Positions 25,015-34,195 of a stretch of 64,000 bases of DNA are shown here, piece by piece. This stretch comes from Polaromonas sp. (GTDB lineage: Bacteria > Pseudomonadota > Gammaproteobacteria > Burkholderiales > Burkholderiaceae_C). Location: positions 62,001 through 126,000 of the forward strand of contig NZ_JACPOF010000008.1 of assembly GCF_016185115.1 (NCBI RefSeq), written 5' to 3'. The position numbers and the translations under genes were made by a program. Below the pieces are notes generated by a model that worked only from the letters and a program-made list of their open reading frames with translations, was not told the origin of the DNA and searched no databases. Position 1 is the stretch's first letter. Each line of letters begins with the position of its first letter.

Positions 25015-26148
25015 TTGGCACGCTCCCTCAATACACGCCTGCTCAGCCATGTGGACTGCCCCGGCGGCGGCCAGGTCTGGGTAGACAAAAACATCATGTA
25101 TGTCTCGCACATGCGTCCGCCCGATGGCACATCCATCTACGACGTGTCTGATCCCTTGCACCCGAAGTTCCTGTTCACGATGAATGTGCCCATGGGCTGG
25201 CACTCGCACAAGGTGCGCGCGCAGGACGGCATCATGATCGTCAACTACGAGAAGTTCCGCGAAGGCGCCCCTGATTTTGGCGGTGGCCTGGGCATCTTTG
25301 ATGTGTCGAAACCAGGTGCGCCAAAGCTGATCAACAAATGGCAGGTCAGCACCAAAGGCGGGGGTGGTGTGCACCGCTTCAGCTTTGATGGCCGCTACGC
25401 CTACATTTCGCCGACTGCAGATGGTTATGTCGGCAACATCATGAAGATCCTCGATCTGGCCAATCCGGCCAAACCGGAGGAAGTATCAAGCTGGTGGATT
25501 CCCGGCCAGCATATTGCCGGCGGTGAGGAATACCCCTGGGACAACTTCGTGACGCCGCGCTGCCACCATCCGCTGCGCCTGGGTGACCGCCTGTATGTGT
25601 CGTACTGGCATCACGGATTTTTTATCCTCGACATCTCGGATATGTCGCGGCCAAAGCTGGTGTCGAGCGTGAACAGCAGCCCGGCGCACCCGCACCCGAC
25701 GCACACCGCGTTGCCGATTCCCTGGCTGCTCAAGGAGCGCAACATCCTGCTGGTGGCCGATGAAGATGTGGCCAAGCTGCGTCCCAGCGCGCCGGCCTTT
25801 ACCTGGATTTATGACATCACGCATGAGCAGCAGCCCATGCCGATTTCAACCTTCCAGGTCGAAGGCATAGATATCGACGGACGGCCGCAGGAAGCCATGA
25901 CGGGTTGCCACCAGCCGTCAGAGAAGTTCTTCAACAACATCATTCCCTTTGCGTGGTTTGCACAGGGCCTGCGCCTGCTGGACATCTCTGATCCGTTCAG
26001 GCCGAAAGAAGTTGGTTTTTACGAACCGGATGTGCCTGCGGGTTACCAGCGTGTGTCGTCCAACGACGTGACCATGGACGAGCGGGGCATCGTCTACCTG
26101 CTGGACCGCCAGCAGGGGCTGGACATCATCGAGTGCTTCCCGCACTGA
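25015..26148 (+). CDS. LVIVD-repeat beta-propeller protein, His-rich, function unknown
   Basis: A 377-residue soluble protein with repeated blades marked by SIYDVSDPLHPKFL, GIFDVSKPGAPKLI, FFILDISDMSRPKLV and RLLDISDPFRPKEV, the LVIVD-repeat form of a beta-propeller. Unusually many histidines occupy loops: GWHSHKV, CHHPLRL, YWHHGFF, AHPHPTHT, CHQP. This recalls the metal-binding propellers of the selenium-binding-protein/methanethiol-oxidase type, but no family match can be claimed. The start is a TTG, 9 bp after the dioxygenase stop, with GAGGAG ahead of it. The location suggests an enzyme or chaperone of the same pathway. Confidence 0.75.
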   Translation: MARSLNTRLLSHVDCPGGGQVWVDKNIMYVSHMRPPDGTSIYDVSDPLHPKFLFTMNVPMGWHSHKVRAQDGIMIVNYEKFREGAPDFGGGLGIFDVSKPGAPKLINKWQVSTKGGGGVHRFSFDGRYAYISPTADGYVGNIMKILDLANPAKPEEVSSWWIPGQHIAGGEEYPWDNFVTPRCHHPLRLGDRLYVSYWHHGFFILDISDMSRPKLVSSVNSSPAHPHPTHTALPIPWLLKERNILLVADEDVAKLRPSAPAFTWIYDITHEQQPMPISTFQVEGIDIDGRPQEAMTGCHQPSEKFFNNIIPFAWFAQGLRLLDISDPFRPKEVGFYEPDVPAGYQRVSSNDVTMDERGIVYLLDRQQGLDIIECFPH

Positions 26149-26183
26149 CCATTCAACAAAAAAGAGACGCAAAGGAATCACCC

Positions 26184-26570
26184 ATGAGCAATCCCAACGT
26201 GCAGGTTTACGGCAAGAAAAACCCCAACCTGCCTTTTCATCCTGCAGTTCGCGCCGGCGACTTTGTCTTCCTCTCGGGCCAGGTAGCCAAGGACGAAGAC
26301 GGCAACATGGTCAGCGGAACGATAGAACTTGAAACGCACGCCACCATCAAGGCCTGCCAGCGCATTCTGGAAAGTGCCGGCTGCACGCTCGATGACGTCG
26401 TCAAGGCCACCATTTTTCTTGAAGATGCACGGGACTTCGGCCGCTACAACGGCGTCTTCAAGGAGTACTTTCCCGAGGGTCGGCTGGCGCGCACCACGGT
26501 AGAAGCACGCGCCGCCATCTCGACCCGCATCGAGATTGAAATGACCGCCTACAAGCCGCTTGCGAAATAA
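26184..26570 (+). CDS. RidA family protein (reactive intermediate deaminase-like)
   Basis: A 128-residue YjgF/YER057c/UK114 protein: NPNLPFHPAVRAGDFVFLSGQV near the start, then RILESAGCTLDDVVKATIFLED and a final IEIEMTAY. The conserved catalytic Arg region reads EARAAISTRIEIE, so the Arg is near residue 117 if the usual alignment holds. Members deaminate enamines and imines or process ring-cleavage products in catabolic clusters. AAAGGA precedes the ATG. It is 35 bp from the propeller gene. Confidence 0.85.
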   Translation: MSNPNVQVYGKKNPNLPFHPAVRAGDFVFLSGQVAKDEDGNMVSGTIELETHATIKACQRILESAGCTLDDVVKATIFLEDARDFGRYNGVFKEYFPEGRLARTTVEARAAISTRIEIEMTAYKPLAK

Positions 26571-26615
26571 GCAGGCAAAGCCCCACACATCCATCACCAC
26601 ATCAAAGGACACCTC

Positions 26616-27209
26616 ATGTACAAATTACTCGGCCGCGCCACCTCAGGCAATGTTCAGAAAGTCATCTTCCTGCTCAAGGAAATCAATGCCGCCTACGAGC
26701 GCGTGGACTATGGCCGCCAGTTCGAAAACACCACCACACCCGAATACCTGGCGATCAACCCGACGCAGAAAGTGCCTACCCTGGTCGACGGTGACCTGAC
26801 GGTCTGGGAGTCGCACACCATCCTGCGTTACGTTGCCGCGAAAGAAAAATCGGCATTGATCCCGACCGACATTGGCGCACGCACACAGGTCGAGCGCTGG
26901 ATGGACTGGTTGCTGGCCGCACTCAATTCAGCCTATCTGGGCGGCTTCCGTGATGCCAAAAAAACAGAAGCAGAACGCGCACCTGACACGGTCAAAAACC
27001 TGGTGACCGAACTGACCATTCTTGAAAAGCAGCTCGGCAAAACGCCATGGGTGGCGGGCGCCGAGTTCAGCCTGGCAGACATCGCGCTGGGCCCCATCGT
27101 CAAACGTTGTGTGGCCTTCCCGTTTGAGATGCCGGCCATGCCGAACATCAGCGCCTGGCTGGCAAAGCTGGCGGAGCGCCCTGCGTTTGTCGCTGCGACG
27201 GCCGCCTGA
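26616..27209 (+). CDS. Glutathione S-transferase family protein
   Basis: A 197-residue GST with MYKLLGRATSGNVQKVIFLLKE (residues 1-22), the cis-Pro loop QKVPTLVDGD and WESHTILRYV for glutathione, then the helical domain with FSLADIALGPIVKR. In gentisate pathways a GST-fold maleylpyruvate isomerase often follows the dioxygenase, and this gene could fill that place, but the sequence itself does not prove isomerase activity. AAAGGACACCTC precedes the ATG. Confidence 0.82.
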   Translation: MYKLLGRATSGNVQKVIFLLKEINAAYERVDYGRQFENTTTPEYLAINPTQKVPTLVDGDLTVWESHTILRYVAAKEKSALIPTDIGARTQVERWMDWLLAALNSAYLGGFRDAKKTEAERAPDTVKNLVTELTILEKQLGKTPWVAGAEFSLADIALGPIVKRCVAFPFEMPAMPNISAWLAKLAERPAFVAATAA

Positions 27210-27242
27210 GCTTCCCAACCCCAGCACATTCCAGACAAGACC

Positions 27243-28091
27243 ATGCGCATGCTTCCAGAAACCACCATGCCCCCTCCCTCCCCGACCGCGACAGGCAGCG
27301 ACCAGGCCCATATCTGGGCGAAGGGTGTGTCGGTTGACTTCAGCCATGCGGGGCAAACCAACCGTGTGCTGCACAACATAGACATGTCCATCCCCAAGGG
27401 CGGATTTGTATCACTGATCGGCCCGTCCGGTTGCGGAAAAAGCACCCTGCTCAAGGTACTGGCGGGGCTGCTGCAACCTGCCGAAGGTGAGGTGCGCGTG
27501 GCGGGTGTCTCGCCTGCAGAGGCCGCGCGCCAGCGGCGCATCGGCCTGGTGTTCCAGGAGGCCACGCTGATGCCCTGGAAAAATGCCATCGACAACGTCA
27601 AGGTGCTGATGGAGGTCGCTTACAAGGACAAGCCCAAAGCCGAGATCGCCGAGCGGGCGACCCAAATGCTGCGACTGGTCGGCCTCGAAAAGGCAGCAGA
27701 AAAACGCCCTTCGCAACTCTCGGGCGGCATGCGCCAGCGTGTGGCCATCGCGCGCGCCCTGGCCATGGACCCGGAAGTGCTGATGATGGACGAGCCCTTC
27801 GGTGCGCTCGATGCCATCACGCGTGAAGAGATGAGCGAGTTCCTGCTCGAGATCTGGCAGCGCACCGGCAAGACCATTGTGTTTGTAACGCATTCGATTG
27901 ACGAGGCGGTGTTCCTGTCGCGTGAAGTGCATGTCATGGGTACAGGCCCTGCGCGCATCGTTGAGACCATGCCCATCACCCTGCCTTATCCACGGGTTGA
28001 GGAAACCTATTCGCTGCCTGGTTTTGCAGTGGCCTCCGGCCGGCTGCGCAGGCTTTTAAAAGACGGCCACGGATCGAAAGCAGCATCATGA
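27243..28091 (+). CDS. ABC importer ATP-binding protein (nitrate/sulfonate/taurine type)
   Basis: A 282-residue ATPase: Walker A at 60-68 (GPSGCGKST), Q-loop in VFQEATLMPW, signature LSGGM at 159-163, Walker B at 179-185 (LMMDEPF), and the D-loop and H-loop (VTHSIDEA). It belongs to the SsuB/TauB group that powers import of sulfonates, nitrate or aromatic acids with an NMT1-type binding protein. The stop overlaps the permease start by 4 bases. The extended N-terminus (first 25 residues) is of low complexity; the ATG at 27267 is an alternative. Confidence 0.9.
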   Translation: MRMLPETTMPPPSPTATGSDQAHIWAKGVSVDFSHAGQTNRVLHNIDMSIPKGGFVSLIGPSGCGKSTLLKVLAGLLQPAEGEVRVAGVSPAEAARQRRIGLVFQEATLMPWKNAIDNVKVLMEVAYKDKPKAEIAERATQMLRLVGLEKAAEKRPSQLSGGMRQRVAIARALAMDPEVLMMDEPFGALDAITREEMSEFLLEIWQRTGKTIVFVTHSIDEAVFLSREVHVMGTGPARIVETMPITLPYPRVEETYSLPGFAVASGRLRRLLKDGHGSKAAS

Positions 28092-28927
28092 GCAGCGCTA
28101 CAGTCACCACCACCAATGCGGCAAATCCCGCGAACCCGGGCAATGCCCCCGGCCTCACGGGTGCGGGGCGCGTACGCCACGCGTTCAACAGCATCCTTCC
28201 GGCAATCATCCTGTCCATCGTTGTGCTGGTGGTCTGGGAAGCGATCTCGCGCATCTTCAAGCTGCCGCAGTTTGTACTGCCTGCGCCATCGTCCATAGGC
28301 AAGATACTGATCACGCGCCAGGCGTCTCTCTCGCAGGCGGCCTGGGTCACGGCGGAAGAAATCCTTTATGGCTTCCTGCTTTCCGCGGTCGTCGGCATGC
28401 TGATTGCAGTGACGATTGCGCGCTTCGAACGCATGGGCCGGGCGGTTTACCCGCTGATGGTGCTGTTCCAGAACGTGCCCAAGATCGCACTGGCGCCGCT
28501 GTTCATCCTCTGGTTCGGCTATGACCTCGCACCCAAGATCCTGCTGATCGTCGTGATGGCGTTTTTCCCGGTCGCCCTGAACATGCTGGTAGGCCTGCAG
28601 TCAGCTGACCCCAATCTTGTCACGCTGATGCGCACGGTAGGCGCGTCTCGCACGGAAATCCTCATGCGGGTGCAGATTCCTAATTCGCTGCCTTACCTGA
28701 TGTCGGGCATCAAGATCGCGATCACGCTGAGCGTGATTGGGGCCATCGTCGGCGAGTTTGCCGGGGCTTCGGCAGGGCTGGGTTACATGATCCAGTTTGC
28801 TTCGACGCAGATGGAAACCTCGCTGGTGTTCGCGGCACTGATCCAGATCTCGCTGCTCGGCATGTTCTTTTACTACGCCATTGAATTCATCGAGTGGAAG
28901 TACATCTCCTGGGCGCCCAAGCTCTGA
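28088..28927 (+). CDS. ABC importer permease (SsuC/TauC type)
   Basis: A 279-residue inner-membrane protein with about six hydrophobic segments and the EAA loop at VGLQSADPNLVTLMRTVGASRTEILMRVQIPNSLP. This is the BPD_transp_1 domain of nitrate/sulfonate/taurine-type importers. Translationally coupled to the ATPase gene by an ATGA overlap. It delivers the substrate presented by the binding protein encoded next. Confidence 0.9.
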   Translation: MSSATVTTTNAANPANPGNAPGLTGAGRVRHAFNSILPAIILSIVVLVVWEAISRIFKLPQFVLPAPSSIGKILITRQASLSQAAWVTAEEILYGFLLSAVVGMLIAVTIARFERMGRAVYPLMVLFQNVPKIALAPLFILWFGYDLAPKILLIVVMAFFPVALNMLVGLQSADPNLVTLMRTVGASRTEILMRVQIPNSLPYLMSGIKIAITLSVIGAIVGEFAGASAGLGYMIQFASTQMETSLVFAALIQISLLGMFFYYAIEFIEWKYISWAPKL

Positions 28928-29011
28928 ACTTCGCTTAAGCCAATTTCCCCTGCCTCTGTTTCTTTTTCTGTCTGTCCTTGTTACCCCATCAATCCTGAAA
29001 GGATGAAAGCC

Positions 29012-30049
29012 GTGAAAACCCTATCGAAACTTGTCCGCTGCCTCTCCATTGCGGGCGCCGCATTTGTCATGACGTCTGCCGCGTTGGCCCAGGCCCCCGC
29101 GAAGATGGATGACGTCTCTGTCCAGCTTGACTGGGTGGTGCGCTCCGACCACGCGATGTTTTTTGTCGCCAAGGAAAAAGGCTTCTTCGCACAAAACGGC
29201 ATCAACCTGACGGCTGTCCGCAAGGGCACAGGCTCGACCGATGCCCTGCGCCTGGTCGGTAACGGCAATGCGGAGTTCGGTTTTGCAGACCTGCCCACGC
29301 TCATGGTCGGCCGCGTGCAGTCCGTGCCTGTGGTGGCCCTCGCCGCAGTCAACCAGAAGAGCCCGATGGCCATGATCTCGATCAAGTCGAAAAAGCCCAT
29401 CACCAAACCCAGTGACCTCAAGGGCATGAACATCGGCGTTCATTCGTCCGGTTCAACCTACGTGTTTCTCAAGGCCTTTCTTGCTGCCAACGGCATGAGC
29501 CTGGCTGACATCAAGCAAAGCACTGTGGCCCCTCCTTATGAGAGCTTCCTCGTGCTGGGCCGTGTAGATGCAGTCCCCGGCTACATCAATGCAGAAGTGC
29601 CGGAGCTGGAAGACAAGGTCGGGGGCGCAGGTTCGCTCTCCATCGTGCAGGGTGCTGACTTCGGCTATCGCGCCTATGGATCGGGCATGTTCACCTCCGA
29701 GAAACTGATTGCGGAGAAGCCGGACCTGGTGGCACGCTTCACAAAGGCGTACCTGCAGGCTTTCCAGTTTGTGGCCGAGAACCCCAAGGAAGCCGTTGAC
29801 ATCGTCATCAAGCTCAATCCTGAATACGCTGCCAAGGCAGATATTCTGAACAAGCAGTTGCAGACCAACCTGACGCGCAGCTTCTTCAGTGATGCCACCA
29901 AAGCCAATGGTCTGGGCGTGATCACGGCGCAGCAATGGAAAGAAACTGCAGAAACGCTGATCGCACAGGAAGTCCTGCCGAAAACAGCCAGCCTCACCGC
30001 CGGTTACGACATGCGATTCCAGACCGCCGCCAAACCGGTACGCCGCTGA
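29012..30049 (+). CDS. ABC importer substrate-binding protein (NMT1/SsuA-like)
   Basis: A 345-residue periplasmic protein with a Sec signal ending in SAALAQ. The NMT1/THI5-like domain has VQLDWVVRSDHAMFFVAKEKGFF, a PKDL-type stretch KPSDLKGMNIGVHSSG, and VDAVPGYINAEVPELE. It is the ligand-binding part of the importer encoded just upstream; the ligand is unknown, probably an aromatic or organic anion given the cluster. The GTG at 29012 is preferred because GAAAGGA is 8 bases upstream of it, whereas the same bases overlap an ATG at 29003. Confidence 0.85.
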   Translation: MKTLSKLVRCLSIAGAAFVMTSAALAQAPAKMDDVSVQLDWVVRSDHAMFFVAKEKGFFAQNGINLTAVRKGTGSTDALRLVGNGNAEFGFADLPTLMVGRVQSVPVVALAAVNQKSPMAMISIKSKKPITKPSDLKGMNIGVHSSGSTYVFLKAFLAANGMSLADIKQSTVAPPYESFLVLGRVDAVPGYINAEVPELEDKVGGAGSLSIVQGADFGYRAYGSGMFTSEKLIAEKPDLVARFTKAYLQAFQFVAENPKEAVDIVIKLNPEYAAKADILNKQLQTNLTRSFFSDATKANGLGVITAQQWKETAETLIAQEVLPKTASLTAGYDMRFQTAAKPVRR

Positions 30050-30076
30050 TTTTTTAACTTCACCAGAACCTGCCGC

Positions 30077-31576
30077 ATGACTCCAGCCAGCAAAGCCACC
30101 GGACCCCAGACAGCCCTGGCGCCCGCCAACAATGGTCTCTTTTACGCGGGTGGCTGGCATGCGCCTGTGGCTGGTGAATACATTGACATCACCGAGCCGG
30201 GCAGCGGCAGGCAACTGGGCCGTGCACCGGTCGCCACTTCTGTGGATGCAGAGCTGGCGGTGGCTGCTGCAAAAAAAGGTTTTGCTGTCTGGCGTGACAC
30301 GCCGCCGCTGGAGCGGGCGCGCGTTCTGAAAAGTATTGCGGCGAAGTTGCGCCTGCATGCCGATGAACTGGCGCTGCTGGATGCGGCGGACTGTGGCAAC
30401 CCGGTGAAGGAAATGGCGGCGGACGTGATGGTGGCGGCCGCGCTGTTTGAATTTTTTGCCGGGCTGGTCACCGAACTCAAGGGCGCTTCCATCCCCATGG
30501 GGCCGAACGCCGTCAATTTTTCAGTGCGTGAACCACTCGGTGTGGTCGCACGCATTGTGGCTTTTAACCACCCCTTCATGTTTGCTGCCGGCAAGATGGC
30601 CGCGCCGCTGGCTGCGGGCAATGCCATCATCATCAAGCCGCCTGAGCAGGCGCCGCTTTCGGCCTTGCGCCTGGCTGAAATCGTGGGCGACATGCTGCCG
30701 CCGGGGGTTCTCTCCATCCTGCCGGGTGGCCGCGAGGTGGGCATGGCGCTGGTGGCGCACAAGGACGTGGCCATGATTGGCCTCGTGGGCAGCGTGCCCA
30801 CCGGGCGCGCTGTCATGAAGCTGGCGGCCGAGCGTCTCAAACCGGTATTGCTGGAACTCGGTGGCAAAAATGCGCTGATTGCGTATCCCGATGTAGACCC
30901 GGCAGAAGTAGCGGCCGGCATTGTGGCCGGCATGAACTTCACCTGGTGCGGGCAATCGTGCGGCTCTACCAGCCGTGCCTTTGTGCATGCCGATATTTAC
31001 GATGAGGTCATTGCGGCGGTAAAGCTGCAATGCGCGCAGTATGTGCCGGGCCTGCCGACCGACTACGCAACTTCAATGGGCGCCATCATCAGCCGTGAGC
31101 AGCATGACAAGGTGCTGGGTTTTATTGCATCGGCCAAATCCGATGGCGCAACGCTGGTGTGTGGTGGCAAGGTGCCCGATGCGCCTGAACTGGCTGGCGG
31201 CTTTTATGTAGAGCCGACGGTGTTTGCCGATGTGACACAAAACATGCGCATTGCATCTGAAGAGATTTTCGGGCCTGTGCTGTCCATCCTGAAATGGAAC
31301 GACGAAGAGGCGATGATGGAAGACGTCAATGGTGTGGACTACGGCCTGACCTGCGCCATCTGGACCAACGATCTTGAAAAGGCACACCGCACGGCCCAGC
31401 GCACGCAGGCGGGTTTTGTCTGGATAAATGAAGTCGGCAAACATTTTCTGGGCGCGCCGTTTGGCGGCGTCAAGCAGTCCGGCATAGGCCGTGAGGAATG
31501 CCTGGCTGAACTGCTGGCCTTCACCTCTGAAAAAAACATCCACATCAGCCTGCGGCGTGTCGCGCGCAAGGATTGA
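30077..31576 (+). CDS. NAD(P)-dependent aldehyde dehydrogenase
   Basis: A 499-residue ALDH superfamily member with intact catalytic residues: N164 (AFNHPF), E260 (LELGGKN) and the nucleophile C295 (CGQSCGST). Cofactor-binding GSVPTGR is near 239-244. The product of similar genes oxidises aromatic, betaine-type or semialdehyde substrates to acids; here it is likely paired with the GMC alcohol oxidoreductase encoded 9 bp downstream, giving an alcohol-to-acid sequence. No strong ribosome site at the ATG. Confidence 0.88.
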   Translation: MTPASKATGPQTALAPANNGLFYAGGWHAPVAGEYIDITEPGSGRQLGRAPVATSVDAELAVAAAKKGFAVWRDTPPLERARVLKSIAAKLRLHADELALLDAADCGNPVKEMAADVMVAAALFEFFAGLVTELKGASIPMGPNAVNFSVREPLGVVARIVAFNHPFMFAAGKMAAPLAAGNAIIIKPPEQAPLSALRLAEIVGDMLPPGVLSILPGGREVGMALVAHKDVAMIGLVGSVPTGRAVMKLAAERLKPVLLELGGKNALIAYPDVDPAEVAAGIVAGMNFTWCGQSCGSTSRAFVHADIYDEVIAAVKLQCAQYVPGLPTDYATSMGAIISREQHDKVLGFIASAKSDGATLVCGGKVPDAPELAGGFYVEPTVFADVTQNMRIASEEIFGPVLSILKWNDEEAMMEDVNGVDYGLTCAIWTNDLEKAHRTAQRTQAGFVWINEVGKHFLGAPFGGVKQSGIGREECLAELLAFTSEKNIHISLRRVARKD

Positions 31577-31585
31577 GGGTCGGCC

Positions 31586-33217
31586 ATGCAAGAGACGTAC
31601 GACTATGTGATCGTGGGCGCTGGCTCGGCCGGTTGCACACTGGCCAACCGCCTGAGCGAAGACCCCAGGGTCAAGGTGTTGTTGCTTGAAGCTGGCGGCT
31701 GGGACCGTGACCCCTGGATAAAAATCCCGCTGGGCTGGGGCAAGATTTTGCAGAACCGCCTGCACGACTGGATGTACTTTGCCGAGCCGGAGGCGAATGT
31801 CGATGGCCGACGCGTCGAATGCGCGCGTGGCAAGGTGGTAGGCGGCTCGTCATCGACAAATGCCATGGCCTGGGTGCGCGGCAACCCGAATGACTTCAAC
31901 CGCTGGGCCAGCCAGTACGGCCTGCCTGAATGGGACTATGCGCATGTGCTGCCCTACTTCAAACGCCAGGAAAGCTGGGAAGGTGGGGCGACAGGCGAGC
32001 GTGGCAGTGACGGCCCTGTCGGTGTGCAGCGCTGCAAATATGAAGACCCGCTGATCGGGGCGTATGGCGAAGCCGCCAAAACCGCCGGTCATGCCTGGAC
32101 CGACGACTACAACACTGAAAAGCAGGATGGTTTCAGCCGCCTGCAGATGAGCATTCGCAACGGGGCGCGCTGCAGTACGTCTGTGGCCTACCTGCGGCCA
32201 GCCCTGCACCGCCCCAACCTGACGGTGAAGGTCAACATCCTTGCCTCGCGTGTGCTGCTTGATGCGGGCAAAGCGACTGGCGTTGAGTACACCGAAAAAG
32301 GCCGCATCAAAACTGCGACTGCCTCGCGTGAAGTGCTGCTCTGCGGCGGTGTCATCAACACGCCGCAACTGCTGATGCTCTCGGGCATAGGCGACCCTGA
32401 ACAGCTCGCGGGGCACGGCATCAAAACGCAGGTGGCCTTAAAGGGCGTGGGCGCCAACCTGCAGGACCATGTGTCGGTGGTGGTGATGTACCAGCGCAAA
32501 AAGCCCGGTCCTTTTCACCGCATGATGCGGCTGGACCGCATTGGGCCGGCCATCATCCGTGCCTGGCTCACGGGCAAGGGCTTTGCAGCCGATGTGCCCG
32601 GTGGTGTGGTGGGCTTTCTCAAAAGCCAGCCCGGCCTGGACACGCCAGATCTGCAGATGCTGTTGACAGCGGCGCCGTTGCCGGCGTGGCCCTACCTGTG
32701 GCCGTTCAAAAAACCTTTCAACGACGGCTTTGCATGCCGCACCGTTATGCTGCATCCGCAAAGCAGGGGCAGGGTTGAACTGGCGTCGAAAGACCCTGCT
32801 GCCGCGCCAAAGATATTCCAGAACTTCCTCGGTCATGCTGCAGACTGGAAAGCCGTACGTGCTGCCATTCGCCAGATCCGCGAGATTGCAAAACAACCGG
32901 AACTCGCACCTTTCATGGGCCGCGAGACCGTGCCTGGGCCGCAATGCGAGACCGACGAAGCACTCGATGCGTTTATCCGCAAATCGGCCATCACTGTTCA
33001 CCACCCGGCCGGCACCTGCCGTATGGGGGCTGTGGACGATGCCATGAGCGTGGTGGACACCAACCTGTGCGTGATCGGTGTCCGGGGTCTGCGGGTGGTC
33101 GATGCCTCTGTCATGCCCGACCTGACATCCGGCAACATCAATGCGCCCGTGATCATGATTGCCGAGCGCGCTGCTGACCTGATTGCCGGGCGGCCCACGC
33201 TGGCTCCGGCATTCTGA
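31586..33217 (+). CDS. GMC family FAD-dependent oxidoreductase (choline-dehydrogenase-like)
   Basis: A 543-residue GMC enzyme. FAD fold at 8-16 (VIVGAGSAG), [16 protein letters not shown], the GMC signature [16 protein letters not shown], and the C-terminal active-site [10 protein letters not shown] plus [14 protein letters not shown]. It would oxidise a primary alcohol to an aldehyde for the ALDH encoded upstream. GAGGG stands before the ATG. Related to alkanol, choline and polyethylene-glycol dehydrogenases; the substrate is unknown. Confidence 0.88.
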   Translation: MQETYDYVIVGAGSAGCTLANRLSEDPRVKVLLLEAGGWDRDPWIKIPLGWGKILQNRLHDWMYFAEPEANVDGRRVECARGKVVGGSSSTNAMAWVRGNPNDFNRWASQYGLPEWDYAHVLPYFKRQESWEGGATGERGSDGPVGVQRCKYEDPLIGAYGEAAKTAGHAWTDDYNTEKQDGFSRLQMSIRNGARCSTSVAYLRPALHRPNLTVKVNILASRVLLDAGKATGVEYTEKGRIKTATASREVLLCGGVINTPQLLMLSGIGDPEQLAGHGIKTQVALKGVGANLQDHVSVVVMYQRKKPGPFHRMMRLDRIGPAIIRAWLTGKGFAADVPGGVVGFLKSQPGLDTPDLQMLLTAAPLPAWPYLWPFKKPFNDGFACRTVMLHPQSRGRVELASKDPAAAPKIFQNFLGHAADWKAVRAAIRQIREIAKQPELAPFMGRETVPGPQCETDEALDAFIRKSAITVHHPAGTCRMGAVDDAMSVVDTNLCVIGVRGLRVVDASVMPDLTSGNINAPVIMIAERAADLIAGRPTLAPAF

Positions 33218-33231
33218 GCAGACCCGGCAAG

Positions 33232-34158
33232 ATGTTTCCACAGTCCATCGCACAAGGTTCACGGCACAGCGTGCTGGTGGCCCATTCTGTGTCGGATGCG
33301 GCGATGGACAGGCTGCAGACGTTTTTCGACGTGGAGACACGCATCGCAAAAGAAGTGCCTTCGGGTGACGACCTGGTGGACTGGCTGCAGGGCAAGGCCG
33401 GCATCATGGCGGACACGCGTTTTGTGTTCGACGCCCCTCTTGTGCGCCGCCTGCCCACACTCAAAGCCATTTGCAACCTGGACGCCGGCCATGGCAACCT
33501 TGATCTGGAAGCATTGACCCGTGCCGGCATACGTGCCACCAGTACGCCAGAAGCCGGCTCCGCCCAGCTTGTCACGGAAGCTGCGGTGGATGGGGCCTGG
33601 CGCGAGATCACGCGCTGGCTGGCAAACGCGTCGCCTACTTCAGGTGAGGACGGGCGTTACAGCGGCCGATGGTCGCGCCGCGTGTTGCTGGCAGAACCCG
33701 TCAATGCGGCACGGCTGGGCATCGTGGGTGCCGGATCGTTTGCCCAGGCCCTTGTGCTGCGTGCGCAGGCAGACAGATTGCAGGTCTTGAATGCTGCGGC
33801 TGATGCAGGGAATTTCTGGCGTAGCGCAGATGCTGTTGTGCTGGCGGCCGGTGAAGACGCTTTTCCTGTGTGTATTACCGCCGCTGATATGAGCCTGATG
33901 AAGCCCGGTGCATGTGTGTTCAATTTCTCGGGTGAGAAGGCCGTCGCGGCTGACATTCTTTCTGACACCAGGCTTCGCGGCCGCATTCTGGACTGCGATC
34001 CCGCATCGGGTCACGGTTTGGCGGCAAGCGGTGAGGCCATGCTCAACCGCACACTGGTCGCTGCCGAGGACCTGATTGCATCGCTGGGGTTCGGGCGCAA
34101 CAGCTGGCATCCGCAGCATTTGCTCAACCCCGACATCCTCTGCGACTCCTGCTGCTAG
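33232..34158 (+). CDS. Degenerate D-isomer-specific 2-hydroxyacid dehydrogenase-like protein
   Basis: A 308-residue protein aligned by eye with D-2-hydroxyacid dehydrogenases. The substrate-domain stretch LKAICNLDAGHGNLDLEALT, the Rossmann GIVGAGSFAQA and the MSLMKPGACVFNFSGE stretch can all be recognised. However the catalytic Arg of the usual NTARG is replaced (NFSGEK), and the Glu and His of the usual triad cannot be found, while the protein is shorter than usual. It is probably a non-catalytic or altered-function relative. It lies 14 bp after the GMC gene, with no strong ribosome site, and is the last gene of the plus-strand cluster. Confidence 0.7.
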   Translation: MFPQSIAQGSRHSVLVAHSVSDAAMDRLQTFFDVETRIAKEVPSGDDLVDWLQGKAGIMADTRFVFDAPLVRRLPTLKAICNLDAGHGNLDLEALTRAGIRATSTPEAGSAQLVTEAAVDGAWREITRWLANASPTSGEDGRYSGRWSRRVLLAEPVNAARLGIVGAGSFAQALVLRAQADRLQVLNAAADAGNFWRSADAVVLAAGEDAFPVCITAADMSLMKPGACVFNFSGEKAVAADILSDTRLRGRILDCDPASGHGLAASGEAMLNRTLVAAEDLIASLGFGRNSWHPQHLLNPDILCDSCC

Positions 34159-34195
34159 GGCGCAAGCCCCTGGATGCCTGCCGGCCACCGCCGGG

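Noticed and set aside
23848..25374. A 508-residue minus-strand open frame
   Set aside because: Antisense to the cupin and propeller genes; a shadow produced by codon bias in GC-rich DNA.
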